Assembly (NCBI RefSeq): GCF_009674885.1
Contig: NZ_WKKA01000008.1
Location: 110,538 to 174,537, forward strand
Length of the DNA: 64,000 bases
Source: Paracoccus sp. S-4012
Lineage (GTDB): Bacteria > Pseudomonadota > Alphaproteobacteria > Rhodobacterales > Rhodobacteraceae
Reading direction: 5' to 3'
Below the pieces are notes generated by a model, which did no database searches, was not told where the DNA came from, and was given only the letters and a program-made list of their open reading frames with translations. The translations under genes and the position numbers were made by a program. Numbering within the stretch: the stretch's first letter is position 1; every line of letters begins with the position of its first letter. Shown here in pieces: positions 46,668 to 56,247 of this stretch.

Positions 46668-46928
46668 TCAGTTGCTGGCGGCCGGCGGGTTGGCGGTGTT
46701 CTGCTCGACGACGGGCGGAGCGCCGGGCTGCGGCGTGGCGCCGGTGGTGCCGGTCGGCTGGCCCACGGTGCCTTGGGCCACCGGGCTGTCGGGCAGGGGC
46801 GGCGGCGGCTCGACCTCCCAGGAGAAGTAGAGCACGGCGAGCAGGATGATGATGACCGCGCCGATGACGAGCGGCCAGACGCCGAGTTCGCGGCGGCGCG
46901 GGGTGTCGGGGCGGGGGGCTTGGGCCAT
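46668..46928 (-). CDS. Small single-pass membrane protein, unknown function
   Basis: An 86-residue protein with one helix (LGVWPLVIGAVIIILLAVLYFSW) and a Pro/Gly/Thr-rich periplasmic tail. No family recognised. It has its own ribosome site (GGAGG before the ATG) and sits inside the sarcosine oxidase operon between the TfoX-like gene and soxD. Such short proteins are poorly conserved; the assignment as a gene rests on the open frame, the helix and the tight packing. Confidence 0.55.
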   Translation of the reverse strand: MAQAPRPDTPRRRELGVWPLVIGAVIIILLAVLYFSWEVEPPPPLPDSPVAQGTVGQPTGTTGATPQPGAPPVVEQNTANPPAASN

Positions 46929-46986
46929 GACGGAACCTCCGGAAGGTGGCCCCGCCCAACGTCTTGGACCGGCAAGAGTTTCACCC

Positions 46987-47334
46987 TCATGTCGCCTCCT
47001 TCGGCGGCAGCGCCGAGACGCAGGCCACGGCCATGTCCATCAACCGCCGCCGCGCCGCCGCTTCGCCGAAGCGCTCGCGGCCGATCCTGACGTAGTCCGG
47101 CTTCGCGCGCCCGCCATGGATCATCGGCGCAACGCCGGGCAGCGCGAGCGCCTCCGCCTCCGCCGCCCGGCCGACGCGCAGCATCGCGCCCCTGTCGCTC
47201 GCCCCGCCGACCATGTTGCCGTCGAGCATGAAGCAGAGGCCGCCGAACATCGGACGCTCGCTCACGCGCTCCATCGGCAGCCGCGCCGCGAGTTCCTCGC
47301 GGAACGCCTGCTCGATGCCCGGATCGCGCGGCAT
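46987..47334 (-). CDS. TfoX/Sxy N-terminal domain protein
   Basis: A 115-residue protein matching the TfoX N-terminal domain: RPMFGGLCFMLDGNMVGGASDRGAMLRVG and YVRIGRERF. In gamma-proteobacteria Sxy/TfoX promotes competence with CRP; stand-alone domains in alphaproteobacteria have no proven role. Its ATG overlaps the stop of the sarcosine oxidase beta gene by one base, so it is translated with that operon. Confidence 0.78.
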   Translation of the reverse strand: MPRDPGIEQAFREELAARLPMERVSERPMFGGLCFMLDGNMVGGASDRGAMLRVGRAAEAEALALPGVAPMIHGGRAKPDYVRIGRERFGEAAARRRLMDMAVACVSALPPKEAT

Positions 47335-48629
47335 CAATGCGCCACCCCGGCCGCCACGCTCTCGTCGATGAACCGCCCTTCGCGGAACCGGCCGAGGCCG
47401 AAATCGGCGGCAAGCGGCCCCGGCTCCCCCTTCGCCACCAGTTCCGCCATGGCCCAGCCGGAGCCGGGAATCGCCTTGAAGCCGCCGGTGCCCCAGCCGC
47501 AGTTGACGAAGATGTTGCCCACCGGCGTTCCCGACATGATCGGCGAGCGGTCGCCGGTCATGTCCACGATCCCGCCCCATTGCCGCAGCATCTTCAGCCG
47601 CGAGATCATCGGGAAGGTCTCGACCAGCGCGCGCACCGTCTCCTCAATGTGGTGCCACGAGCCGCGCTGCGTGTAGTTGATCGAGCCGTCGGTGCCGCCG
47701 CCGATCACCATCTCGCCCTTGTCGGACTGGCTCATGTAGCCATGCACAGTGTTGGCCATCACCACCACGTCCATGCAGGGCTTGATCGGCTCGGAGACGA
47801 GCGCCTGCAGCGCCACGCTCTCGATCGGCAGGCGGAAGCCCGCCATGTCGGCCAGCACGGTGGAATGCCCCGCGGCGACGAGGACCAGCTTCTCGCAGCC
47901 GATATCGCCGCGGGTGGTGTTGACCTGCGTGACCTGGCCGCCGGCGCTCTCGATCCCGGTGACCTCGCATTTCTCGATGATGTGCATCCCCATCGCTGAG
48001 CAGGCCCGGGCATAGCCCCAGGCCACGGCATCGTGCCGCGCGGTGCCGCCGCGCTGCTGGTAGAGGCCGCCGAGGACCGGATAGCGCGGTCCGGCGAGGT
48101 TGATGATCGGCACGAGCTTCTTGACCCGCTCCGGCTCGATCCACTCGGTCGAGACGCCCTGCAGGTGGTTGGCATGCGCCGTGCGCTTGTAGCCGCGGAC
48201 CTCGTGCTCCGTCTGGGCCAGCATGATGAGGCCGCGGGGGCTGAACATCACGTTGTAGTTCAGGTCCTGGCTCAGCGTCTCGTAGAGCGACAGCGACTTG
48301 TCGTAGATCGCGGCCGAGGGGTCCTGCAGGTAGTTGCTGCGGATGATGGTCGTGTTGCGTCCGGTATTGCCGCCGCCGAGCCAGCCCTTCTCCAGCACCG
48401 CGATATCGGTGACGCCGTGGTTGCGGCCGAGGTAATACGCGGTTGCGAGGCCGTGCCCGCCGGCGCCGACGATCACGATCTTGTAGCGGCGGCGCGGCTC
48501 GGGGCTGGCCCAGGCGCGCTGCCAGCCGCTGTGGAGGCGCATGGCCTCCCGCGCGATGGCGAAGACGGAGTAGCGCCGCGGCCTCGAGGCGCGAGGCAGG
48601 GCAGGGGGCTTGGCGGTGGTGTCTGACAT
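47334..48629 (-). CDS. soxB: Sarcosine oxidase beta subunit
   Basis: A 431-residue flavoprotein that holds the sarcosine-oxidising FAD and covalent FMN. VIVGAGGHGLATAYYLGRNHGVTDIAVLEKGWLGGGNTGRN is the FAD-binding site and anchor region; GTARHDAVAWGYARA and the C-terminal NCGWGTGGFKAIPGSG are family hallmarks. Sarcosine, oxygen and tetrahydrofolate give glycine, hydrogen peroxide and methylene-folate. It is the first gene of the operon; the ATG at 48629 is preceded by GGAGGG. Not the thiosulfate soxB. Confidence 0.94.
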   Translation of the reverse strand: MSDTTAKPPALPRASRPRRYSVFAIAREAMRLHSGWQRAWASPEPRRRYKIVIVGAGGHGLATAYYLGRNHGVTDIAVLEKGWLGGGNTGRNTTIIRSNYLQDPSAAIYDKSLSLYETLSQDLNYNVMFSPRGLIMLAQTEHEVRGYKRTAHANHLQGVSTEWIEPERVKKLVPIINLAGPRYPVLGGLYQQRGGTARHDAVAWGYARACSAMGMHIIEKCEVTGIESAGGQVTQVNTTRGDIGCEKLVLVAAGHSTVLADMAGFRLPIESVALQALVSEPIKPCMDVVVMANTVHGYMSQSDKGEMVIGGGTDGSINYTQRGSWHHIEETVRALVETFPMISRLKMLRQWGGIVDMTGDRSPIMSGTPVGNIFVNCGWGTGGFKAIPGSGWAMAELVAKGEPGPLAADFGLGRFREGRFIDESVAAGVAH

Positions 48630-48832
48630 CGGCTCCCTCCGGTCCGGCCCTTCCTGCCCAACAGCGAGGCCTTGGGCAAGGTCGCCTGCGGCATGGCAGC
48701 CCCGAAATGCGACCCGCTGCGACGCCACGCCGCGCAAGAAAGGGCGAGACGCGCCGCGCCGGGGTTTTGCCCCGCCGCCGCAACGGCTAGATGACGGTCG
48801 GTCCTTCGGTCGGGCCGGGAATGGAGGCGCGG

Positions 48833-50065
48833 ATGCTCTGGATGCTGGCGGCGGCGATGGCGGCGGTGGTGGCGCTTGCGATCATGGCGCCGTTCCTGCG
48901 GGGACGCGGCACGGCCACGGCGGAGCCGGCAGCGGCCTATGACCTGCGCGTCTACCGGGCGCAGCTTGCGGAGGTGGAGCGCGACCTTGCCCGGGGCGTG
49001 ATCGCCGCAGAGGACGCCGGGCGGCTCCGGGCCGAGATCGGGCGCAAGGTGCTGGACGCGGACCGCGCGCTCTCCCGCGCGGAGGGCGCGGTCGCGACGG
49101 CCGGGCGCGGGCGGGCCTATGGCGTGGGCGTGGCGGTGGTGGCCGCGGCGAGCCTTGCCTTCGCGCTCTACCTCGCGATCGGCCGGCCGGGGATGCCGGA
49201 CCAGCCCATGGCCGCCCGCATCGCCGCGGCGAAGGCTGTCTACGACGCCCGCCCCAGCCAGGCCGAAGCCGAGGCGCAGGCCCCGTCCCGCCCGCCGACG
49301 GGCGTCCCCGCGCCCGAATATCTGGCGCTGGTCGAGGAACTGCGCGCGGCCGTCGCCCGCCGCCCCGACGACCCGGAGGGTCTGACCCTGCTCGCCCGCA
49401 GCGAGGCGAATCTGGGCCGCGCCGCCGAGGCCGCGGCGGCGATGCGCCGCGTGGTCGAACTGCGCGGCTCCGAGGCCACCGGCGCCGACCATGCCAGCCT
49501 CGCCGGGCTGATGGTCGAGGCCGCTGGCGGCATCGTCACGCCGGAGGCGGAGGCCGAGATCGCCCGCGCCCTCGAGCGCGACCGGTGGGAGCCGCAGGCG
49601 CGCTACCTGCGGGGCCTGCTGCTGATCCAGAACCAGCGGCCCGACCTCGCCTTCCCGGTCTGGCGCGACCTGCTGGCGGCCGATCCGAGCGCGCCCTGGG
49701 CCGCCCCGATCCGCGCGGTGATCGGCGATCTCGCCTGGTTTGCCGGGCAGCCCGACTACGTCCCGCCGGGCGCGGCGGCGCCGATGCTGCCCGGCCCGGA
49801 TGCCGGCGCGGTGGAGGCCGCGGGCGAGATGACGGCCGAGCAGCGCGAGGAAATGATCGGCGGCATGGTCGTCTCGCTGCAGGAGCGGCTGGCCACCGTC
49901 GGCGGCACGCCGGAGGAGTGGGGGCGGCTCATCACCTCGCTTGCGGTGCTGGGCCAGTGGGACCGCGCCGGGGCCATTCTCGAGGAGGCGCGCCAGACCT
50001 TCCGCACCAATCCCGAGGCCGCGGCGGTGATCGAGGCCGCCGCCATACAGGCCGGAATGCGGTGA
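48833..50065 (+). CDS. ccmI: CcmI (CycH), cytochrome c maturation TPR protein
   Basis: A 410-residue membrane protein. Helix 1 (MLWMLAAAMAAVVALAIMAPFL) and helix 2 (~residues 85-107) flank a cytoplasmic loop with a leucine-zipper-like stretch (YRAQLAEVERDLARGVIAAEDA). A periplasmic TPR domain follows (~165-410). It presents apocytochrome c to the haem ligation complex. The start at 48833 has GGAGG upstream. Other ccm genes are not in this window. Its stop overlaps ruvX (GTGA). Confidence 0.9.
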   Translation: MLWMLAAAMAAVVALAIMAPFLRGRGTATAEPAAAYDLRVYRAQLAEVERDLARGVIAAEDAGRLRAEIGRKVLDADRALSRAEGAVATAGRGRAYGVGVAVVAAASLAFALYLAIGRPGMPDQPMAARIAAAKAVYDARPSQAEAEAQAPSRPPTGVPAPEYLALVEELRAAVARRPDDPEGLTLLARSEANLGRAAEAAAAMRRVVELRGSEATGADHASLAGLMVEAAGGIVTPEAEAEIARALERDRWEPQARYLRGLLLIQNQRPDLAFPVWRDLLAADPSAPWAAPIRAVIGDLAWFAGQPDYVPPGAAAPMLPGPDAGAVEAAGEMTAEQREEMIGGMVVSLQERLATVGGTPEEWGRLITSLAVLGQWDRAGAILEEARQTFRTNPEAAAVIEAAAIQAGMR

Positions 50066-50529
50066 TCTGCGCGGATGCCGTGGCCTTCGCCGAGGCCCTG
50101 CCGCCAGCGGGCGGGCTGATCGGCCTCGACCTCGGGACGAAGACCATCGGCGTCGCCGTCAGCGACGGGCTGCGCCGGGTGGCCTCGCCGCTGAAGACCT
50201 TGAAGCGCGTGAAATTCACCGCCGATGCCGCGGCCGTGCTGGCGCTGATCGAGGAGCGCGGGCTCGCCGGCATCGTCCTCGGCCTGCCGCTGAACATGGA
50301 CGGCTCCGAGGGGCCGCGCGCCCAGTCCACCCGCGCCTTCGCCCGCAACCTCGAGCGCCTGACCGCGCTGCCCATCGCGTTCTGGGACGAGCGCCTCTCT
50401 ACCGTCGCGGCCGAGCGCGCGATGCTCGAGGCCGACCTCAGCCGCGCCCGCCGCGCCGTCGCCATTGACGCGGTGGCAGCGGGCTACATCCTGCAGGGGA
50501 TGCTCGACCGGCTGGGGAACCTGCGATGA
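50062..50529 (+). CDS. ruvX: RuvX/YqgF Holliday-junction resolvase-like nuclease
   Basis: A 155-residue RNase-H-fold protein: GLIGLDLGTKTIGVAVSDGLRRVASPL with the first Asp, IVLGLPLNMDGSEGPRA, FWDERLSTVAAER and the final DAVAAGYILQ. It acts in 16S rRNA 5'-end processing and may resolve DNA junctions. It starts at GTG 50062 within the end of ccmI and overlaps the DUF1289 gene by 4 bp. Confidence 0.92.
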   Translation: MICADAVAFAEALPPAGGLIGLDLGTKTIGVAVSDGLRRVASPLKTLKRVKFTADAAAVLALIEERGLAGIVLGLPLNMDGSEGPRAQSTRAFARNLERLTALPIAFWDERLSTVAAERAMLEADLSRARRAVAIDAVAAGYILQGMLDRLGNLR

Positions 50530-50759
50530 CCGGGGAGTTGTGGGAGCGCGACGAGCCCGAGAGCCCCTGCGTCAAGATCTGCGTCATGCACCCGGCCGAG
50601 GGCCTCTGCATCGGTTGCCTGCGGACCATGGACGAGATCGCCCGCTGGGGTGCGATGACGACGGAGGAACGGCGGGCCGTCACCGGATCGCTGCCGGGGC
50701 GAGCGGGGCGGATCACCCGGCGGCGAGGCGGCAGGGCAGGGCGCGTCGGAGCGGATTGA
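50526..50759 (+). CDS. DUF1289 small Cys-rich protein
   Basis: A 77-residue protein with the DUF1289 pattern SPCVKICVMHPAEGLCIGCLRTMDEIARW, where four Cys could bind a metal or an Fe-S cluster. Function unknown; very common next to ruvX in Rhodobacterales. It overlaps ruvX (ATGA) and has a basic C-terminal tail (GRAGRITRRRGGRAGR). Confidence 0.88.
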   Translation: MTGELWERDEPESPCVKICVMHPAEGLCIGCLRTMDEIARWGAMTTEERRAVTGSLPGRAGRITRRRGGRAGRVGAD

Positions 50760-50762
50760 GAT

Positions 50763-50801
50763 GTAGGGTGCGTGGCGGTGCGTGCGGAGCACGCAACCTA
50801 C
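50763..50801. repeat. REP-like palindrome after DUF1289 gene
   Basis: Outer arms GTAGG and CCTAC enclose GCGTGC-GGA-GCACGC. The core and the GTAGGGTGCGTG edge match the palindromes at 18874-18925 between cbbL and cbbS. The remaining bases to the rarD start (50802-51013) show no gene. Confidence 0.6.
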
Positions 50802-51013
50802 GTGCCGACATCCGGCCGCCGCCCGGAACAGACGCCCGATCCGGCGTCGCGAGAGGGTCCGAGCCGGGCAGGATGGGGCAAGGCGCACGCATGGAGCGGA
50901 ACCCCGATGCTCGACCTGCCCACCCCGTCCGGCGTCGTGCGGTTTCCCGCCGCCCCTTGCCTCCCGCCCTGCCTTCGTCCAGCCTCCCGCCGCAACCCGC
51001 CCCGGAGCCTCCC

Positions 51014-51907
51014 GTGAGTCCGCACAGCCTCGGCATCGCCGCGATGATCGGCGCCTGCGTCATCTGGGGCTCCTCGCCGCTCTATTTCTCGATGCTCGTC
51101 CATGTCCCGACCGGCGAGGTCATGGCGCATCGGGTCATCTGGTCGCTGGTCCTGTTCCTCGGCGTCCTCGCCGTTCAGGGCCGGCTGCGGGCGTTGCCGG
51201 CGGCCTTCGCGCGCCCCGGCTCGCGGCTGCGGCTCACCGCGGCGGCCTTTGCGGTCGGGTCCAACTGGCTGCTGTTCCTCATCGCCATTGCCACCGGGCA
51301 GGTGATCCAGTCGAGCCTCGGCTACTACATCTTCCCGCTCATCGCGGTGCTGATCGGCACGCTGTTCTTCGGCGAGCGGCTGCGCGCGCTGCAGGTCGCC
51401 GCCGTCGCGCTCGCCGCGCTCGCAGTGCTGATCCTGACGCTCGGCCTCGGCGTCACGCCCTGGTTCAGCCTCGCCATCGCCGGGACCTTCGCGGTCTACA
51501 GCGCGCTGAAGAAGGGCCTCGACCTGCCGCCGATGGTCTCGGTCACGGCCGAGTTCGCGGTCCTCGCGCCCTTCGCGATCCTCTGGCTCGTCGCGGTGCC
51601 CTCGGCGACGCCGGCCTTCGGCAGCGACGCGGCGACGACGGCGCTGCTGCTGGGCAGCAGCCTCGTCACCGCGGTGCCGATGATGCTCTTCACCTCGGCC
51701 GCGCGGCGGGTGGACCTCGCGACGGTGGGGGTGCTGCAATACCTCAACCCGACGCTCCAGTTCCTCGGCGCCACGCTGATCCTGCGCGAGCCCTTCACCG
51801 GCTGGCATGTGCTGGCCTTCTCGCTGATCTGGACGGCGGTCGCGCTCTATTGCGCTGCAACGCTCGTCCGCCGGCGCGCCTTGCCGGGGGCGCGCGCGCG
51901 GCTATAA
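51014..51907 (+). CDS. rarD: RarD/EamA-family permease
   Basis: A 297-residue transporter with ten hydrophobic helices in two EamA repeats. SSPLYFSMLVHVPTGEVMAHRVIWSL and the mid-protein SLGYYIFPLIAVLIGTLFFGERL are typical RarD text, as is GVLQYLNPTLQFLGATLILREPF near the end. The substrate is not established. The start is GTG at 51014 after GGAG, which gives the normal family length; there is no in-frame ATG at the expected place. Confidence 0.85.
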   Translation: MSPHSLGIAAMIGACVIWGSSPLYFSMLVHVPTGEVMAHRVIWSLVLFLGVLAVQGRLRALPAAFARPGSRLRLTAAAFAVGSNWLLFLIAIATGQVIQSSLGYYIFPLIAVLIGTLFFGERLRALQVAAVALAALAVLILTLGLGVTPWFSLAIAGTFAVYSALKKGLDLPPMVSVTAEFAVLAPFAILWLVAVPSATPAFGSDAATTALLLGSSLVTAVPMMLFTSAARRVDLATVGVLQYLNPTLQFLGATLILREPFTGWHVLAFSLIWTAVALYCAATLVRRRALPGARARL

Positions 51908-51942
51908 GGGGCGGCAACGACAGGGACAGCGCGGCAGCGGCA

Positions 51943-52647
51943 ATGGCCAATCAGAACGACAGCTTCATCGACGAGGTCAGCGAGGAGCTGCGCCGCGATC
52001 GGCTTCATGCCGCGTTCCGCCGGTACGGCTGGATCGTCCTGCTCATCATCCTGGCGATCGTCGCCGGGGTGGCCTTCACCTCGTGGAGCAACGCCCGCAC
52101 CGAGGCCCGCGCGCAGGCCTTCGGCGATGCCGTGCTGGCGGCGCAGGCCGCGCCCGATCCGGCGGCGGCGCTGGCCGAGGTTCCCGCCGACACGCCCGAG
52201 CGCCGGGCGATGACGCTGATGCTCGCCGCCGACGCGCGCCTCGCCGCGGGCGACCGCGCGGGCGCCGCCGCGGATTTCGAGGCGATCGCCGCCGACGCCG
52301 CCACGCCCGCTTTGCCGCGCGACCTCGCCCGGCTCAAGGCGGTGCTGGCGCGGGGCAGCGACATGGACCCGGCGGCGCGCGATCAGGTGCTGGCCGAGCT
52401 GTCCGCCCCCGGCGCGCCCTTCCGCCTCCTCGCGCTCGAGCAGAAGGCGGTGGCGCTGATCGAGGCCGGGCGGCGCGACGACGCCGTGACCCTGATCCGC
52501 CAGATCCAGCAGGAGCAGGGGCTGACCCGGAACCTCAGCGAGCGGCTCTCGCAGCTGCTGGTCACGCTAGGCGTCGAGCCGCTGCCGGGCGCGGGCGCCA
52601 CGCAGCCGGCGGCCGAGGCTGTCCCCGCGCCTGCACCGGCCGATTGA
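51943..52647 (+). CDS. YfgM-like TPR membrane protein
   Basis: A 234-residue protein with one N-terminal helix (YGWIVLLIILAIVAGVAFTSW) after a short cytoplasmic segment (FIDEVSEELRRDRLHAAFRRY), then a periplasmic TPR-like region and an Ala/Pro tail. This matches the YfgM family, which sits with bamB and der in many bacteria and helps periplasmic chaperones at the Sec translocon. It lies 13 bp before bamB. Confidence 0.8.
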   Translation: MANQNDSFIDEVSEELRRDRLHAAFRRYGWIVLLIILAIVAGVAFTSWSNARTEARAQAFGDAVLAAQAAPDPAAALAEVPADTPERRAMTLMLAADARLAAGDRAGAAADFEAIAADAATPALPRDLARLKAVLARGSDMDPAARDQVLAELSAPGAPFRLLALEQKAVALIEAGRRDDAVTLIRQIQQEQGLTRNLSERLSQLLVTLGVEPLPGAGATQPAAEAVPAPAPAD

Positions 52648-52660
52648 GAAGGATCGCCAG

Positions 52661-54007
52661 ATGACCCTGCAGGCCGTCAGCCTCAGCCGCCCCCGCCGCC
52701 TGCCCCTGCTGGGGGCCGCGGCGCTTCTGGCGCTGCTGGGCGCCTGCGACCGCGAGGTGATCCTGCAGGGCGAGCGGCTGGATCCGCGTGCGGTGATCTC
52801 GCCCGACGCGAATGTCGAGGGCGAGGCCACGCCCACCACGGCGGCGCTGAGCCTGCCGGCCGTGCAGGGCAACGCCGATTGGACCCATCGCGCCGGCTCG
52901 CCCGCGCATGTCAGCGGGAACCAGGCGCTCGCCGGCGGCACCTCGCGCATCTGGTCGGCCGCCATTGGCGAGCCGATCGGGCTGCGCCACCGCATCACCG
53001 CCGATCCGATCGTCGCGGGCGGCCTCGTCTTCACCCTCGACAGCCGCGCCCGCGTGACCGCCACCACAACGGGAGGCGCGACGGTCTGGTCCACGGACGT
53101 CACCCCGCCGATGGAGCGCGACGACAGCGTCTCGGGCGGCGGCCTCGCCTTCGACGGCGGGCGCATCTTCGTCACCACCGAGCACGGGCAACTGGTGGCG
53201 CTCGACCCGCGCTCGGGCGGCGTCCTCTGGCGGCAGCGGTTCGATGCGCCGGTCTCGGGCGCGCCGACGGTCTCGGGCGGGCGCGTCTATGTCACCGCGC
53301 GCGACGCGACCGGCTGGGCGGTGGACGCGGCCGACGGCAAGCTGCTGTGGAACGTTCAGGGCACGCGCGACATCGCCGGATGGATGGGCGTCTCGGCCCC
53401 GGCCGTCGCGGGCGATCTCGTGGTGTTCCCCTTCGCCTCGGGCCAGCTTCTCGGCGCCGATGCGGGCAGCGGCCAGCTCCGCTGGTCGGCCAATGTCGCC
53501 GGCAGCCGTCCGGGCCGCGCCATCGCCGTGATCCGCGACATGACCGGCGATCCGGTCATCACCGGCGACCGGGTGATCGCCGGGACATCCTCGGGCACCA
53601 TCGCCGCCTTCGACCGCGCGACCGGCGTGCAGCTGTGGCGGTCCCGCGACGGCGCCATGAACCCGCCGCTGGTCGTCGGCAATTCCATCTTCGCGGTCAG
53701 CGACGAGGGCAGCCTGATCCGCCTCGACGCCGCCAATGGCGCCAAGGTCTGGGAGGTGGCGCTGCCGCAGTTCACCGAGACCCGCCCGCGCCGCCAGGAC
53801 CGCGTCGTCGCGCATTACGGGCCGGTGCTGGCGGGCTCGCGGCTCTACGTCGCCTCCTCGGACGGGCTGCTGCGGGTGTTCGACCCAGGCAGCGGCGGGC
53901 TGATCGGGCAGGGGGACATCCCCGGCGGCGCGGGCACCGCGCCCGTCGTCGCCGGCCAGACCCTCTACGTCACCGGCCGCGACGGCCAACTGCACGCCTT
54001 CCGGTGA
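52661..54007 (+). CDS. bamB: BamB-like outer-membrane assembly lipoprotein
   Basis: A 448-residue protein with a lipoprotein signal (LLALLGAC) and an eight-bladed PQQ-like beta-propeller. Repeats such as [44 protein letters not shown] and [20 protein letters not shown] mark the blades. It supports BAM-mediated insertion of outer-membrane barrels. It is flanked by the YfgM-like gene and overlaps der by 4 bp (GTGA), the conserved gene order. Confidence 0.92.
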   Translation: MTLQAVSLSRPRRLPLLGAAALLALLGACDREVILQGERLDPRAVISPDANVEGEATPTTAALSLPAVQGNADWTHRAGSPAHVSGNQALAGGTSRIWSAAIGEPIGLRHRITADPIVAGGLVFTLDSRARVTATTTGGATVWSTDVTPPMERDDSVSGGGLAFDGGRIFVTTEHGQLVALDPRSGGVLWRQRFDAPVSGAPTVSGGRVYVTARDATGWAVDAADGKLLWNVQGTRDIAGWMGVSAPAVAGDLVVFPFASGQLLGADAGSGQLRWSANVAGSRPGRAIAVIRDMTGDPVITGDRVIAGTSSGTIAAFDRATGVQLWRSRDGAMNPPLVVGNSIFAVSDEGSLIRLDAANGAKVWEVALPQFTETRPRRQDRVVAHYGPVLAGSRLYVASSDGLLRVFDPGSGGLIGQGDIPGGAGTAPVVAGQTLYVTGRDGQLHAFR

Positions 54008-55479
54008 GCTTCACCCTCGCCATCGTCGGCCGCCCGAACGTGGGCAAGTCCACGCTGTTCAACCGTCTGGTGGGCCGCCGGCTGGCGCTCGTGGACGACC
54101 AGCCGGGCGTCACGCGTGATCTGCGCGAGGGGCAGGCCCGGCTGGGCGATCTGCGCTTCATCGTGCTGGATTCTGCGGGCCTCGAGATGGCCGAGGACGA
54201 CAGCCTGCAGGGCCGGATGCGGCGGCTGACCGAGCGGGCGGTGGACGAGGCGGATGTGTGCCTGTTCCTGCTCGACGGCAGGGCAGGGGTCACGGCGGCG
54301 GACGAGTATTTCGCGGACCTGCTTCGCAAACGGGCCCGGCACGTCCTCCTCGCCGTGAACAAGGCCGAGGGCAGGGCGGGCGAGGCCGGCGCGATGGAGG
54401 CCTATTCGCTGGGTCTGGGCGAGCCGCTGCGCCTCTCGGCCGAGCATGGCGAGGGGATGGACGACCTCTACCGGGCGCTGAAGCCGCTGGCCGACGAGTT
54501 CGAGGCCACCCGCCCCGACACCACGCCGATCACGGACGTGGACCTGCCCGAGGGACATGAGGGCGAGGGGGCCGAGGACTGGCGCCCCTCCGCCGACCGC
54601 CCCCTCCAGATTGCCGTGATCGGCCGCCCGAATGCCGGGAAATCCACGCTCATCAACCGCATCATCGGTGAGGAGCGCCTGCTGACCGGCCCCGAGGCGG
54701 GGATCACGCGGGACGCAATCAGCGTCAGCGCCGAGTTCATGGGCACCCCGGTCCGCATCTTCGACACCGCGGGGATGCGCCGGAAGGCGAAGGTCACGGA
54801 CAAGGTCGAGAAGCTCTCGGTCGCGGACGGGCTGCGCGCGGTGCGCTTTGCCGAGGTGGTGGTGGTGCTCCTCGACGTGGCGATCCCGTTCGAGCAGCAG
54901 GACCTGCGGATCGCGGATTATGCCGAGACCGAGGGCCGCGCGGTGGTGATCGCCGCAAACAAGTGGGACCTTGAGGACGACAAGCCGCAGAAGCTGAACG
55001 AACTGCGCGAGGCCTTCGAGCGGCTGCTGCCGCAGTTGAAGGGCGCGCCGCTGGTCACGGTCAGCGCCACCACCGGGAAGGGGCTCGACCGGCTGCACAC
55101 GGCGATCCTCAAGGCGCATGAGGTCTGGAACCGGCGCATCGGCACCGCGAAGCTGAACCAGTGGCTTTCCGCCATGACCGAGGCGCATCCGCCGCCCGCG
55201 CCGGGCGGCCGCCGCATCCGGCTGCGCTACATGACGCAGGTGAAGACCCGGCCGCCCGGCTTCGTCGTGATGGCCACCCATACCGACAAGATCCCCGAGG
55301 CCTACGGGCGCTATCTCGTGAACGGGTTGCGCGCCGATTTCGACATGCCGGGCACGCCGATCCGGCTGACCTTCCGGGATCAGGGGACGAAGAATCCCTA
55401 CCGCGACAAGCCCCGGCGCGAGCGCTCGCCCGGCGCGCTTGCCAAGCACCGCGACCGGCAGCGGCCCAAAGGCGCCTGA
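54004..55479 (+). CDS. der: Der (EngA), double-domain ribosome-assembly GTPase
   Basis: A 491-residue GTPase with two G domains. The first has [18 protein letters not shown] and NKAE; the second, from ~200, has [22 protein letters not shown] and NKWD. A KH-like domain ends the protein ([21 protein letters not shown]). It is needed for 50S ribosome maturation. It starts at GTG 54004, coupled to bamB. Intact. Confidence 0.96.
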   Translation: MSFTLAIVGRPNVGKSTLFNRLVGRRLALVDDQPGVTRDLREGQARLGDLRFIVLDSAGLEMAEDDSLQGRMRRLTERAVDEADVCLFLLDGRAGVTAADEYFADLLRKRARHVLLAVNKAEGRAGEAGAMEAYSLGLGEPLRLSAEHGEGMDDLYRALKPLADEFEATRPDTTPITDVDLPEGHEGEGAEDWRPSADRPLQIAVIGRPNAGKSTLINRIIGEERLLTGPEAGITRDAISVSAEFMGTPVRIFDTAGMRRKAKVTDKVEKLSVADGLRAVRFAEVVVVLLDVAIPFEQQDLRIADYAETEGRAVVIAANKWDLEDDKPQKLNELREAFERLLPQLKGAPLVTVSATTGKGLDRLHTAILKAHEVWNRRIGTAKLNQWLSAMTEAHPPPAPGGRRIRLRYMTQVKTRPPGFVVMATHTDKIPEAYGRYLVNGLRADFDMPGTPIRLTFRDQGTKNPYRDKPRRERSPGALAKHRDRQRPKGA

Positions 55480-55517
55480 CGGCCGCCCCCCCCCCGCGGG
55501 AATAATGTTTGCCTTCG

Positions 55518-55543
55518 GGAACTTGTCCTTGGAAGCGATGGTT
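55518..55543 (+). promoter_or_regulatory. Possible EcfG-type stress promoter
   Basis: GGAAC (55518-55522) and GGTT (55540-55543) are spaced by 17 bp, close to the GGAAC-N16/17-CGTT pattern of the alphaproteobacterial general stress sigma factor. The site is ~80 bp before the Thr-rich membrane protein gene. Many Rhodobacteraceae lack this sigma factor, so the match may be by chance. Confidence 0.3.
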
Positions 55544-55621
55544 GATCGTGCCAGAGGGAGCGCCCGGAACCCGTGCCCTGCGTGAGTGGTTCCGACAGGC
55601 CCGTTCGGCAAGGAGACCCCG

Positions 55622-56200
55622 ATGACCCATGATCCCAACAACCCCAACCGGATCGACAGCACGACGACGACCACGACGACGACCGGCCCCGCGGGGACGC
55701 GCGAGGATCGCCGCGTCGTCAGCGAGACCTATGTCGAGCCGGTCGAGACGCGCTCGTCCCCGCTGCCGCTCATCATCGGCATCCTACTGGCGCTCGCGCT
55801 CGCCTATTTCGTGCTCTCGCGCTTCATGGGCGGCGACGACGTGAACGTGGGCACCACGAACCCGGCCGACACCACCGTAACGACGACGGCGCCTGCGGCC
55901 GATGCCACGGTCACCTCGACCGAAACCGCCACCGACACGACCACCGACACGACGGCCGTGACGACGCCGCCGGAGACGGGTGCCTCGGCGACCACGGGCA
56001 GCACCACGGACACCGATGCGGCGGCGGTCGAGACGACCGGGACGACGGCCGTGACGCCCGATGTTCCCGAGACCGATGCGGCGGACAGCGCGGCGCCCGC
56101 GGATGGCACGGCGGCCCCGGCGGCGGACGACACCACGACGACCACGACCACGGTTCCGATCGAACCCGCGACCGGCAGCACGGCGCCCGCCTCGAACTGA
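55622..56200 (+). CDS. Thr/Ala-rich single-pass membrane protein
   Basis: A 192-residue protein. The cytoplasmic N-terminus has a run of eight Thr (STTTTTTTTG), then one helix (LPLIIGILLALALAYFVL), then ~125 residues of Thr/Ala/Asp-rich low-complexity sequence ending TTTTTTTVPIEPATGS. No cysteines or aromatic residues are seen in the tail. It is probably anchored with the tail in the periplasm; function unknown. AAGGAG precedes the ATG, and a clear terminator follows the stop, so it is a single-gene unit. Confidence 0.7.
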   Translation: MTHDPNNPNRIDSTTTTTTTTGPAGTREDRRVVSETYVEPVETRSSPLPLIIGILLALALAYFVLSRFMGGDDVNVGTTNPADTTVTTTAPAADATVTSTETATDTTTDTTAVTTPPETGASATTGSTTDTDAAAVETTGTTAVTPDVPETDAADSAAPADGTAAPAADDTTTTTTTVPIEPATGSTAPASN

Positions 56201-56217
56201 CCGGGACACACGCTCCC

Positions 56218-56247
56218 AAGCCGCCGCGCGCCCCGCGGCGGCTTTTT
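56218..56247 (+). terminator. Rho-independent terminator
   Basis: AAGCCGCCGCG and CGCGGCGGCTT pair around a short loop and are followed by TTT. It ends the Thr-rich membrane protein transcript and isolates pntAB downstream. Confidence 0.85.

Noticed and set aside
42846..48629. Reading soxB/soxD/soxA/soxG here as thiosulfate-oxidation genes that replace the lost ones
   Set aside because: Flavin, zinc-ribbon and aminomethyltransferase motifs show that these are sarcosine oxidase subunits; only the symbols coincide.
52879..55479. A single 866-codon frame that could suggest a BamB-Der fusion
   Set aside because: The first 375 codons are out of frame with bamB and carry no domain; Der starts at GTG 54004 coupled to the bamB stop.
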